Below are positions 18,658 through 26,908 of a stretch of DNA of 64,000 nucleotides, piece after piece; position 1 is the first letter of the stretch, and each line of letters begins with the position of its first letter. Location: the NCBI GenBank assembly GCA_963765955.1, contig CAVXYA010000002.1:682001-746000 (forward strand). Direction: 5' to 3'. The notes beneath the pieces are model-generated. The model saw only the letters and a program-made list of their open reading frames with translations, searched no databases and was not told where the DNA came from. The stretch is from JAXDMK01 sp963765955. GTDB taxonomy: Bacteria > Actinomycetota > Acidimicrobiia > Acidimicrobiales > AC-14. A program made the position numbers and the translations under genes.

Positions 18658-18693
18658 TTGTGTGGTGAGTGCCCTATCTCTTACCCTATGTAG
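18658..18693 (+). promoter_or_regulatory. Predicted promoter and RHH operator in front of cobI
   Basis: A TTGTGT at 18658-18663 and a TACCCT at 18682-18687 are separated by 18 bases, like a -35/-10 pair. That would place transcription start close to the GTG at 18694, giving a leaderless mRNA. Two direct repeats CCCTATCT (18672-18679) and CCCTATGT (18684-18691) lie 12 bases apart over the -10 region, a layout suited to a ribbon-helix-helix dimer pair. No B12 riboswitch is present here. Site and promoter are predictions. Confidence 0.45.
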
Positions 18694-19596
18694 GTGCAGA
18701 TGCGGAAGACGAGCGTCTACCTGCCCGACGGGCTGAAGTCCCGGCTGGCCGACGTTGCCCGGCGCACGGGACGGTCGGAGGCGCAACTGGTACGTCTGGC
18801 CGTCGAGCGGCTGGTGGCGTCGGAGCCGGTGGCGTCGCCCGCGGGGCTCGGGGCCCGGGAGGACCCGGTGGTGGCCCGCAACAGTCCCGGGCCGGCGCTG
18901 GTGGGCGTTGGGATGGGCCCCGGCGACCCCGGCCTGGTGACGACCCGGGCCCTGGCCGCGCTGCGGGCGGCCGATCGGGTGCTGGCGCCAACCACGTCGG
19001 CCTCGGCGGTGGGGCGGGCGGAAGCCATCGTGCGGGAGGCCGTGCCCGACGTGGTGGTGGAGCGGGTGGTGTTCGTGATGGCGACCGACGGGGCGGCCCG
19101 GGCCGCGGCGCTGGGGGCGGTGGCCGATCGGGTGGTGGAGCTGCTCGACCTGGGCGAGCGGGTGGCGTTCGTCACCCTGGGCGACCCCAACGTGTACAGC
19201 ACCTTCGCCTCGGTGGCGGCGTCGGTGCGGGAGCGGCGGCCGGCGGTGCCGGTCGAGTCCATCCCCGGGATCATGGCCTTCCAGGACCTGGCCGCCCGTT
19301 CGGGGACGGTGCTGGTCGACGGCGACGAACGGCTGGTTCTGGTGCCGGCCCACCGGGGCGACGGGGCGGCGGCGGTGGCGGCCGCGGCCGCCGACTCGGG
19401 GGCGGCGGTCGTGGTCTACAAGGGCGGGTCCCGGCTCCCGGAGGTGGCCGCCGCCCTGGCCGCGGCCGGCCGCCTCGACGGGGCGGTGCTGGGCGAGCTG
19501 CTGGGGCTGCCGGGGGGACGGGTGGCGCGGGTGGCCGACGTGGCCGATCGTCCGGCGACCTACCTGGCCACGCTCGTGGTGCCCCCAGTGAGATGA
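18694..19596 (+). CDS. cobI: Precorrin-2 C20-methyltransferase with N-terminal ribbon-helix-helix domain
   Basis: Residues 4-45 (RKTSVYLPDGLKSRLADVAR, then TGRSEAQLVRLAVERLV) are a textbook Arc/MetJ/CopG-type ribbon-helix-helix DNA-binding domain. Residues 65-300 are a tetrapyrrole methylase of the CobI/CbiL kind, with GVGMGPGDPGLVTTRALAAL (72-91) and VTLGDPNVYSTF. CobI adds the C20 methyl group from SAM. The single intact frame shows a true fusion, not a frame error. It is the first gene of the main cob operon, right behind a possible operator, so it may repress its own transcription. GTG 18694 or ATG 18700 are the start choices. Confidence 0.88.
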   Translation: MQMRKTSVYLPDGLKSRLADVARRTGRSEAQLVRLAVERLVASEPVASPAGLGAREDPVVARNSPGPALVGVGMGPGDPGLVTTRALAALRAADRVLAPTTSASAVGRAEAIVREAVPDVVVERVVFVMATDGAARAAALGAVADRVVELLDLGERVAFVTLGDPNVYSTFASVAASVRERRPAVPVESIPGIMAFQDLAARSGTVLVDGDERLVLVPAHRGDGAAAVAAAAADSGAAVVVYKGGSRLPEVAAALAAAGRLDGAVLGELLGLPGGRVARVADVADRPATYLATLVVPPVR

Positions 19597-19606
19597 AGAC
19601 GGTCCG

Positions 19607-20410
19607 ATGATCTCGTTTGTGGGCGCCGGGCCCGGTGCACCCGACCTGCTGACGCTGCGGGGGGCCGATCGCCTGGCCCGGGCCGAGGTGGTCGTGTGGG
19701 CGTCGTCGCTGGTGCCGGAGGAGATGCTGGTGCACGTCGCTCCTGGGGCCGTGATCCACGACTCGGCCGGGATGACGTTCGAGGACGTGGTCGGCGTGTA
19801 CTTGTCCGTGGATGGCGAGGCCCGGGTGGTGCGGTTGCACTCGGGCGACGTGTCGTTGTACTCGGCGGTGCAGGAGCAGGTCGATTGGTGCGTGGCCGCG
19901 GGCCGGGCGTTCGAGATCGTCCCCGGAGTTGGCTCGCTGGCGGCGGCGTCGGCCCTGTTGGGACGGGAGCTGACGGTCCCGGGCGTGGCCCAGTCGGTCG
20001 TGTCCACCCGCCTGCCGGGACGCACCGCCGCCTCCATGCCCGCGGGCGAGACGGTGGCCGCGTTCGCGTCGCACCGCACGACGTTGGCCGTCTACCTGTC
20101 CGCGGCCCGTCCCCGGCAGCTCGTCGACGAGCTCCTCGACGAGGGTCGGGGCTACCCGCCCGAGACGCCCGCCGCCTTCGTGGTGCGGGCGTCGTGGCCC
20201 GACGAGCGGGTGGTGCTCACCACCGTCGGCGAGCTGGCCGACGCCATGGCCGCCGACGGCGCCCGCACCGCGGCCCTGGTGCTGGTCGGCCCCGCCCTGG
20301 CCGGCGCCGCCCCCCGCTGCCACCTCTACGACCCCGGCTACGCCCACGGCTACCGCCGCCGCTCGCTCCCCGGCACGACGTCCGGCCGCCCCACGGGCGC
20401 CACCCCGTGA
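19607..20410 (+). CDS. cobM: Precorrin-4 C11-methyltransferase
   Basis: CobM/CbiF methylates C11 of the precorrin macrocycle. The 267-residue protein has the family motifs VGAGPGAPDLLTLRG, VVRLHSGDVSLYSAVQEQ and EIVPGVGSLAAASALLGRELT. The C-terminal HLYDPGYAHGYR is also typical. The frame is intact. It follows cobI by 10 bases and is followed by two palindromic elements before the next methylase gene. Confidence 0.95.
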   Translation: MISFVGAGPGAPDLLTLRGADRLARAEVVVWASSLVPEEMLVHVAPGAVIHDSAGMTFEDVVGVYLSVDGEARVVRLHSGDVSLYSAVQEQVDWCVAAGRAFEIVPGVGSLAAASALLGRELTVPGVAQSVVSTRLPGRTAASMPAGETVAAFASHRTTLAVYLSAARPRQLVDELLDEGRGYPPETPAAFVVRASWPDERVVLTTVGELADAMAADGARTAALVLVGPALAGAAPRCHLYDPGYAHGYRRRSLPGTTSGRPTGATP

Positions 20411-20423
20411 CCCCTCCCCGGCC

Positions 20424-20531
20424 AACCGGTGACGCTGGACGCCACATGTCGGCGGTACCGTCACCGGTTCGGTGGCCCCCCACGAACTGGTGACGCTGGA
20501 CGCCACATGTCGGCGGTAACCGTCACCGGTT
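20424..20531. repeat. Family A palindromic elements, copies 4-5, at the cobM/methylase junction
   Basis: Two near-identical palindromes lie at 20424-20469 and 20485-20531. Each opens AACYGGTGAC and closes GTCACCGGTT, with a shared interior GCTGGACGCCACATGTCGGCGGTA. They have the same ends as the three copies at 9234-9406 but a different interior. Copy 5 contains the ATG (20507) that best starts the next gene. They fill most of the gap after the cobM stop. Confidence 0.9.
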
Positions 20532-21181
20532 CGCTGGCGCTGGTCGGAGCTGGGCCGGGCGACCCCGACCTCCTCACGATGCGGGCCGAGACTCTGCTGG
20601 CGGTGGCCGGGACGGTCGTCGTCGACGAAGGGATCGTCCACCTGGCCGCCGCGTTCGCACCGACGGCCGCGATCGTCGCCGTCCCAGACCGGGTGCCGGC
20701 GATCGACGTCCTCCTCGCCGCCACGAGCCGCCCGCCGGCCGTGCGCCTGTACACAGGCGACACGTGGCTGCACCCGGCGCACGGTCCCGAGTCGGCCGCC
20801 CTGGCCGCCGCCGGCATCGGCTTCGAGGCGGTGGCGGGCGTGGCCACCGAGCTCGCGCTCCCGGCGTCGGCGGGCATCGCCGTCCACGTGCGCCACCTGG
20901 CCGTGACCTGCACCATCGCCGATGTCGGCGACGTGGATGAAAGGCCGCCGGCCACCGACCCCGCCCGCACCCTCATCGTGGTGGCCGACGATCTCCAGGC
21001 TGCGGCCCTGGCGATGGCGTCCGTCGGCGACCACTCGATGCCGGCCGCGGCGGTCGAGGCCGGCGGCCACGCCACCAGAGCCGCGCTCGCCGACCTCGCC
21101 GCGCTCGCCCCCCGCCGACCGGGGGTGCTTGTCACGGGCGCCGTCGCCGCGGCCGCGGCCGCCGAGGCCGTCCTCCGGTGA
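20507..21181 (+). CDS. SUMT-like tetrapyrrole methylase of unassigned step
   Basis: This is a 224-residue protein of the SAM-dependent tetrapyrrole methylase fold. It has LVGAGPGDPDLLTMRAETLL and a degenerate second motif (LYTGDTWLHPAHGPESAALAAAGIGFEAVAGVATELALP). It resembles a cross between uroporphyrinogen-III methyltransferase and CobM but matches neither fully, and a full CobM and a CobA are encoded nearby. Its pathway step is unknown. The start lies within palindrome copy 5; a GTG at 20429 would add 26 residues read through both elements. The stop overlaps cbiD as GTGA. Confidence 0.75.
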   Translation: MSAVTVTGSLALVGAGPGDPDLLTMRAETLLAVAGTVVVDEGIVHLAAAFAPTAAIVAVPDRVPAIDVLLAATSRPPAVRLYTGDTWLHPAHGPESAALAAAGIGFEAVAGVATELALPASAGIAVHVRHLAVTCTIADVGDVDERPPATDPARTLIVVADDLQAAALAMASVGDHSMPAAAVEAGGHATRAALADLAALAPRRPGVLVTGAVAAAAAAEAVLR

Positions 21182-22278
21182 ACGGCACCGTCGAGCCGCC
21201 GTTGGCGCCCGAGGTGGCGGCCGCTCCCGGCGGGCTTCGCACCGGGTGGACCACCGGCACGTGTGCCAGCGCGGCGGCCAAGGCGGGCCTCATCGGGCTG
21301 GTCACCGGCACCGCCCCCACCGAGGTCGAGGTCGGGCTGCCCGACGGCCGGCGGGTGACGTTCCCGGTGGAGTCCGACCCGGCGACGCCCAACCGCTGCG
21401 TGGTGGTCAAGGACGCCGGCGACGACCCCGACTGCACCCACGGCGCCCGCATGACCGCCTCCGTCGAGTGGGCACCCCTAGGCACAGTCACCGAGCTGCG
21501 GGCCGGGCCCGGCATCGGCACCGTCACCCGTCCCGGACTGGGGATCCCGGTCGGCCAGCCGTCGATCACCGACGTCCCCCGGCGCATGATCCGGCGGGCC
21601 CTGGCCGAGGTCGACCAGCGACCGGTCGTCGTCACCTTCGAGGTCCCCGGCGGGGACGACATGGCGGCCAAGACGTCGAACAGCCGGCTCGGCATCGTCG
21701 GCGGCATCTCCATCCTGGGGACGACGGGCGTGGTGAAGCCCTTCTCCACCGCCGCCTACCGGGCGTCGGTGGTCCAGCAGATCGACGTGGCCGCGGCCCA
21801 GGGCGCCGACACCATCGTGCTCGCCACCGGCACCCGCTCCGACGCCTACGCCCAGCAGGCCCTCCCCCACCTGCCCGAGGTCTGCTTCGTCGAGGTGGGC
21901 GACTTCACCGGTATCGCCCTGCGCCGGGCGGCGGCCGCCGGCATCGGCCACGTCACCTGGGTGGGGATGGTCGGCAAGATCACCAAGCTGGCGGCGGGCG
22001 TGATGATGACCCACTTCCGGCGGACGAAGGTCGACACCGGCCTGCTGGCCGAGGTGGCCCGGGCGGCGGGGGCGCCCGAGGCCGTGGTCGACGCCGCCAC
22101 CCACACCAACACCGCCCGCCACTTCTTCGAGGTGTGCATGGACCATGGGACAGTCGAGCCCTTGGCGCTCCTTTGCCGGCGGGCGGCGGCTGCTTGCCGG
22201 GCCCATGTGGACGGCGCCCTCGACGTCGAGGTCGTGTGCGTCGACTTCGACGGCACCCGGGAGGTGGCCCGTGGCTGA
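21178..22278 (+). CDS. cbiD: Cobalt-precorrin-5B C1-methyltransferase
   Basis: CbiD methylates C1 during ring contraction in the anaerobic pathway. The 366-residue protein shows the family signature LRTGWTTGTCASAAAKAGL, FPVESDP, PSITDVPRRMIRRAL and GTTGVVKPFSTAAYRASV, plus the C-terminal HTNTARHFFEVC. The frame is intact. It overlaps its neighbours on both sides (4 bases upstream, 8 downstream). CbiD is typical of the cobalt-early route, although the late chelatase CobN is also encoded here. Confidence 0.95.
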   Translation: MNGTVEPPLAPEVAAAPGGLRTGWTTGTCASAAAKAGLIGLVTGTAPTEVEVGLPDGRRVTFPVESDPATPNRCVVVKDAGDDPDCTHGARMTASVEWAPLGTVTELRAGPGIGTVTRPGLGIPVGQPSITDVPRRMIRRALAEVDQRPVVVTFEVPGGDDMAAKTSNSRLGIVGGISILGTTGVVKPFSTAAYRASVVQQIDVAAAQGADTIVLATGTRSDAYAQQALPHLPEVCFVEVGDFTGIALRRAAAAGIGHVTWVGMVGKITKLAAGVMMTHFRRTKVDTGLLAEVARAAGAPEAVVDAATHTNTARHFFEVCMDHGTVEPLALLCRRAAAACRAHVDGALDVEVVCVDFDGTREVARG

Positions 22279-24647
22279 CGGACCGTCCATCCACGTGATC
22301 GGCCTCCTCGGGGGACGGCCGGTGGGCGACGCCGCCCACGCCGCCCTTGTCTCGGCCGCCCTCGTCGCCGGGGGACGCGACCAGCTGGCGGCGGTGGCTG
22401 ACCTCCTGGCGACCGGACGTCGGAGACGGTCGTGGTGGGGGCGGGACTGGGTGCGCTCGACGTGGTCGCGTCTGCGCGTCGGCGGACGCCGGCCCGACGT
22501 GCGTGCTGGCGTCGGGGGATCCCGGGTTCTTCGGCATCGTCCGGGCACTGGCGGCGAGGGTCGGAAACGACAGGCTGGTGGTGCACCCGGCGCCGTCGTC
22601 GGTCGCCCTGGCCTTCGCCCGCCTCGGCCTGCCGTGGGACGACGCCGTCGTGCGGTCGTGCCACACCGGCGGCGCGGCCCGGGTGGCGGCCGAGGTGGCC
22701 GGTGCCGGCGTCGCCGCGGTGCTCACCGGCCCCGACGCTCCCCCGGAGGCGCTGGGCGCTGCCCTCGTCGCCCTCGGCGCCCACCACCGGCTGGTGGTGG
22801 TGGCCACCCGGCTGGGCGAGGTGGGGGAGCAGGTCGTGCGCTGCACCGACCTGGCCGACCTGGCCGCCGGCCGCTTCGACCACCGGTCGGTTGTGGTCCT
22901 CGCCCACCAGACCGCCCCCAAGGTGCGCGGCGGTCATGGCGGACGGCCACATGGAGGGAGGGCCGTCGCCGAGTTCGCCCACCGGGCGTCGATGATCACC
23001 AAGCCCGAGGTGCGCTCGGTGGTGCTGGGCAAGCTGGCCCTGCCCGAACGAGGCGTGCTGTGGGACGTGGGCGCGGGGAGCGGAAGCGTCGCGGTGGAGG
23101 CCGCGCTGGCCGCCCCCGGGTTGCGGGTGATCGCGGTCGAGCGCAACCCGGACGACGCCGAGCGGGTGGTTGCCAATGCCGCCGCCCTCAGCGCCCTGGT
23201 GGAGGTCGTCGAGGGTGAGGCCCAAGCCGTCCTCGACGGGCTGCCCCGGCCCGACCGCGTCTTCGTCGGAGGGGGCGGCGTCGACGTGCTCGCCGCCTGC
23301 CTGGCCGCCCTCGTTCCCGGCGGACGGTTGGTGGCGACCTTCGCCGCCGTCGATCGGGCCGTCGCCGCCCACCGGCTGCTGGGGAACCTGGTGCAGGTCG
23401 GCGTGGACCGGGCCGAGGTCCTCCCCGACGGAGGTATCCGCTTCGCCGCCGACAATCCGGTCTTCGTGGCCTGGGGCGACAAACCGCGGGACGACGGAGA
23501 GGGGGTGGCGGGCGCCGGGCGGGTGGTCGTGGGCGTGGGCTGCTCGTCGGAGGCGACCGCCGAGGAGGTGGCGGCCGTGGTCGCCGCCGCCCTCGACGCC
23601 GCCGGCAGCCCGGTGGCCGCGCTCGATCCGGCCATCGTCGGGGCCGGCGGCGCGCTCGAACCGGCCAGCGTCGCGGCCGGCGGCGCGCTCGACCCGGCTC
23701 GCGTCGACCTCGCCACAATCGACCTGCGGGCGCACCACCCTGCGGTCCTGGCCGCGGCTTGCGGCCGGGCCCGCCTCCTGAGCTTCCCCGCCTCCCTCCT
23801 GGGCGTCGTGGACGTCCCCCACCCGAGCGAGGCGGTGGCCGATGCCGTCGGCACCCCGAGCGTGGCCGAGGCGGCCGCCCTCCTGGGAGCGGGACCGGGC
23901 GCCCGGCTGGTGGTGGCCAAGCGCAAGAGCTCGACCGTCACGGCCGCGGTGGCCGTCTCCGCCGCCGACCAGTCCGGGTCACTGCACATCGTCGGGCTCG
24001 GTCCCGGCGGCGCCGCCCATCGCACACCCGCGGCCACGTCCGCCGTCCGCGCCGCCCACGCGGTCGTCGGCTACGGGCCTTACGTCGACACCCTCCGCCC
24101 GCTCCTCCGCCCCGATCAGCTCGTCGTGCGGGGCACTATGGGCGCAGAGTCCGACCGGGCCCATTCCGCCCTTGCATTGGCCCGGGCCGGGTGGAAGGTG
24201 GCGCTGGTCTCGTCCGGCGACCCAGGCGTCTTCGCCATGGCCGCCCGCACCTTGGAGCTGGCCGGCGCCGAGCCCGGCGTCGACATCGAGATCGTCCCGG
24301 GGGTGACCGCGGCCCACGCCGCGGCCGCCGCCGCCGGCGCCCCCCTCGGACGGGCCCACGCCCTCGTCACCCTCTCCGACCTGCTCGTTCCCTGGGCGAC
24401 CATCGAGGGCCACCTGCGGGCGGCGGCCTCGTCGGGGATGGCGTTGGCCCTCTACAACCCCCGGTCCGCCGGTCGCCCCGACCACCTGGCCCGGGCCCGG
24501 GACGTCCTGGCCGAGATCCTCGAACCGTCCACGCCGGTCGTGGTCGTCACCGACGCCACCGGGCTCGACCAGTCGGTGGTCCGCACCACCCTGTCCGACC
24601 TCGACCCGTCCATCGTCGGGATGCGCTCGATGGTCCTCGTCGGATGA
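22271..24647 (+). CDS. CbiE-CbiT-CbiG(C)-CbiH four-module corrin enzyme, two frame breaks near the start
   Basis: One gene carries four pathway modules. CbiE (about 22295-22910) is the C5 methylase. CbiT (about 22993-23480; MITKPEVRSVVLGKLALP, DVGAGSGSVAVEAAL) is the C15 methylase and decarboxylase. The CbiG C-terminal domain (about 23515-23960; VGVGCSSEATAEEVAAVV, VGTPSVAEAAAL) follows. CbiH/CobJ (about 23983-24647; HIVGLGPGGAAHRTPA, SSGDPGVFAMA) is the C17 methylase and ring-contraction enzyme. From about 22490 on the frame is continuous. In the CbiE part two one-base losses (near 22415 and 22490) move TVVVGAGLGALD and VLASGDPGFFGIVRAL between frames. No CbiG N-terminal domain is seen. A 33-base tandem repeat lies in the CbiG module. 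GTG 22271 overlaps the cbiD stop. Confidence 0.88.
22938..22970. repeat. Possible hairpin between CbiE and CbiT modules
   Basis: GGCGGACGGCC (22938-22948) can pair with GGCCGTCGCC (22961-22970) with one bulge. It falls in a Gly/Arg-rich linker (KVRGGHGGRPHGGRAVAEF) that CobL proteins usually lack. Its loop, CCACATGGAGGG, recalls the CCACATG interior of the family A copies at 20424-20531. The evidence is weaker than for the other elements. Confidence 0.4.
23619..23711 (+). repeat. 33-bp in-frame tandem repeat within the CbiG module
   Basis: Nearly three units begin at 23619, 23652 and 23685. They encode ALDPAIVGAGG, ALEPASVAAGG and ALDPARVDL. The unit length of 33 bases keeps the frame. It enlarges the loop before the conserved FPASLLGVV segment of the CbiG C-terminal domain. 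Confidence 0.85.
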
Positions 24648-24835
24648 CCGTCGCCGCCGGGACCGTCCGCATCACCGACGCCTGCACCGCATGCGGGGCG
24701 TGCCTGGCGACGTGTCCGGAGCGGGCGCTCCGGCGGGCGCCCCGCAAGCCGCTCGTCGTCGACGACCTCTGCACGGCTTGTTGGGACTGCGTCGGCATCT
24801 GCCCGGCGGGCGCCATCGTGGAGGTCGGCGGATGA
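24644..24835 (+). CDS. Small 2[4Fe-4S] ferredoxin
   Basis: This 63-residue protein has two CxxCxxCxxxCP clusters (CTACGACLATCP and CTACWDCVGICP), the pattern of a bacterial two-cluster ferredoxin. The ATG overlaps the cbiH stop as ATGA and its own stop overlaps cobH as ATGA, so it is firmly within the cob operon. It may feed electrons to a corrin-ring or cobalt reduction step. That role is inference from position. Confidence 0.9.
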   Translation: MTVAAGTVRITDACTACGACLATCPERALRRAPRKPLVVDDLCTACWDCVGICPAGAIVEVGG

Positions 24836-25437
24836 CGGTCCCGGTCCACCCCATCGAAGAGGAGAGCTACCGGATCCTCGCCGATCGGGTCGACCTGAGC
24901 CGGTGGCCACCGGCGTCCCGGGCGGTCGTGGCCCGGGTGATCCACGCCGCCGCCGACGTCTCCTACGCCGACACCCTGGTGGTCGACGAGGACGCCTGCC
25001 AGGCGGGGATCGCGGCCCTTCGCGCGGGGGCCCCCGTGATCGCCGACGTCGAGATGGTGACCGTCGCCACCCGCCGGGCGGGTACCCGCTGCCTGCTCGA
25101 CGAGGGCCGGGCCCTGGCCGCCGACCACCCCGGCCTCACCGCCTCCGCCGCCGCCATGCGGGTCGCTGCCTCGAGGTGGCCGGACGGGGCGGTCGTCGTG
25201 GTCGGCAACGCCCCCACCGCCCTGGTCGAGGTCGTGCGCCTGGCCGACGCCGGCGTCTTCCGGCCCGCACTTGTGATCGGCCTGCCCGTCGGTTTCGTGG
25301 GCGCGGCCGACGCCAAGGCCGCCCTGCGGGCGTCGGGCCTGCCGTCGGTGAGCAACGTCGGCGAGCGGGGCGGGAGCGCGGTGGCGGCCGCCGCCCTGAA
25401 CGCCCTGTGGCGCCTGGCCGCCGAGGAGGACGGGTGA
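24832..25437 (+). CDS. cobH: Precorrin-8X / cobalt-precorrin-8 methylmutase
   Basis: CobH/CbiC moves the C11 methyl group to C12. The 201-residue length is normal. The catalytic His is expected at residue 38 in RVIHAAADVSYADTL. PVIADVEMV and the C-terminal GLPVGFVGAADAKAAL plus SNVGERGGSAVAAAALNAL are conserved. The frame is intact, with 4-base overlaps on both sides. Confidence 0.95.
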   Translation: MTVPVHPIEEESYRILADRVDLSRWPPASRAVVARVIHAAADVSYADTLVVDEDACQAGIAALRAGAPVIADVEMVTVATRRAGTRCLLDEGRALAADHPGLTASAAAMRVAASRWPDGAVVVVGNAPTALVEVVRLADAGVFRPALVIGLPVGFVGAADAKAALRASGLPSVSNVGERGGSAVAAAALNALWRLAAEEDG

Positions 25438-26259
25438 CGACACCGACGCCGGTGGTGCACCTGGTGGGGGCCGGTCCGGGGGACCCGATGCTGCTCACCC
25501 GGCGGGCGGCCCGCCTGCTGGCCGGCGCCGACGTGGTGGTGCTCGACCGCCGCTCGCTCGACAACATCGCCGCCCTGGCCCCGCCCGGCGCCGAGCGGGT
25601 CTTCGTGGGTCGGGCCGACGGCCACCCGGCGTGGGACACCGAGGCCATCGCCGACCTCCTCGCCGACCGGGCCGCCCACGGCATCGAGGGTGCAAGAACC
25701 GACCAAGATCATGCACGCTCGATTCGCCGACCGGGCCGCCAACGGCGTCGAATGTGCAGAAACCCACCAAAAACGTGGGGATATTGCACACCCGATCGGC
25801 ACCACGGTCGTCCGGCTCAAGAGCGGCGACCCCTTCGTGTGCTCGCGCGGCGGCGAGGAGATGGCGGCCCTGCGGGCTCGGGGCGTCCACGTCGAGGTCA
25901 CACCGGGGGTGTCGGCCGCCACCGCCGCCCCCCTCGCCGCGGGCATGCCCCGTGGCCGCACGGTGACGTTCCTCGCCGGCAACGACGATCCCGTCCATCC
26001 CGCCACCGACATCGCCGCCCTCGCCGACCCCACCTCCTCGCTCGTGGTGCTGGTGGGGCGGGCTCGCCAGGGCGCCCTGGCCAGAACCCTGGTCGCGGCC
26101 GGCCTCGACCCGACCACGCCCGCCGCCGTCGTCCACGGCGCCACCCGGCCCGACTGCCAGGTAATCCACACCACCCTCGGAGACCTCGGCCAGCACCGCC
26201 TGCCCCCGCCCGCCACCGTCGTCATCGGACCCGCGGAGGTGCCCCGTGCACATCCCTGA
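25434..26259 (+). CDS. cobA: Uroporphyrinogen-III C-methyltransferase with palindrome-derived insertion; one frame break
   Basis: SUMT converts uroporphyrinogen III to precorrin-2 with two SAM. The N-terminal HLVGAGPGDPMLLTRRAARLL is in frame 3 and the C-terminal VVRLKSGDPFVCSRGGEEM, VEVTPGVSAATAAP and TVTFLAGND are in frame 1. Between them, where the family has a short loop, lie about 37 extra residues encoded by two palindromes and a repeated ADRAAHG/ADRAANG segment. The repeat spacing is 64 bases. If one G of GAGGGTG (near 25688) is a sequencing error, the spacing becomes 63 and the whole gene is in one frame. The GTG overlaps the cobH stop. Confidence 0.85.
25683..25799. repeat. Family B palindromic elements, copies 1-2, inside cobA
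   Basis: Copy 1 (25683-25723) pairs ATCGAGGGTGCA with TGCACGCTCGAT. Copy 2 (25747-25799) pairs TCGAATGTGCA with TGCACACCCGA and has an inner stem CCCAC/GTGGG. Both share a GTGCARRAACCSACCAA interior. They alternate with a duplicated 26-base coding segment (GCCGACCGGGCCGCCMACGGC... at 25662 and 25726). The region is more AT-rich than the surrounding gene. Confidence 0.82.
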
Positions 26260-26908
26260 CGGGTGGATCGACCTGCCCACGTCGGCGGCGACGGCCGGCG
26301 TGGCCGCGGCCGCGGTGGCCGTGTCCGCCCGCCGGGCCGCGGTTCAGGTCAAGGAGAAGGCCACCACCACCCCGGCCGTGGTCGCCGCCTACCTCTTGGT
26401 GGCCGAGCTCCTCGTCGTTCCGCTCGGACTGGGCACCGGCGCCCACCTGGTGGGCACCGGCCTGGCTGCGGTCCTGGTGGGACCCTCCATGACCATCGTG
26501 TGCGTGGCCGTCGTGGTGATCATCCAGGCCCTGGTGCTGGCGGACGGGGGCGTCACCGCCATCGGCCTCAACCTCGTCAACAACGGGGTCGTCCCCGCCC
26601 TCGTGGCATGGGCGGTCTTCCAGGGGGGATGGAGGGTGGCCGGCCGCACCCGCCGGTCGCTGCCGGTCGTGGCCGGCGGGGCCGCGGCCGTGGCCACCCT
26701 CGCCGCCGGCGGGGCGGCTGCCCTCGAGTTCGCGGTGGGCGGCACCGAGGTTGTCCCCGCGGCGGCCGTCGCCACCGCCCTCGGCGCCGGTCACCTGGTC
26801 GTCGCCGTGGTGGAGGGGATCCTGACCGGGCTGGTCGTCCGGGTCGTCGACCGCCTCCGCCCCGACATGATCGCCGGCAGGATGCCGCGCCCGTCGGTGC
26901 CGGCGTGA
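26246..26908 (+). CDS. cbiM: Cobalt ECF transporter S component CbiM
   Basis: CbiM is the membrane substrate-binding subunit of the energy-coupling-factor cobalt importer. The family's metal-binding N-terminus MHIPDGWID is intact, followed by six or so hydrophobic segments and the conserved LADGGVTAIGLNLVNNGVV. It is 220 residues. The N-terminal His must be exposed for Co2+ binding, which fixes the ATG at 26246, 14 bases inside the end of cobA. No separate cbiN gene is seen; the C-terminal hydrophobic extension may fill that role. Confidence 0.92.
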   Translation: MHIPDGWIDLPTSAATAGVAAAAVAVSARRAAVQVKEKATTTPAVVAAYLLVAELLVVPLGLGTGAHLVGTGLAAVLVGPSMTIVCVAVVVIIQALVLADGGVTAIGLNLVNNGVVPALVAWAVFQGGWRVAGRTRRSLPVVAGGAAAVATLAAGGAAALEFAVGGTEVVPAAAVATALGAGHLVVAVVEGILTGLVVRVVDRLRPDMIAGRMPRPSVPA

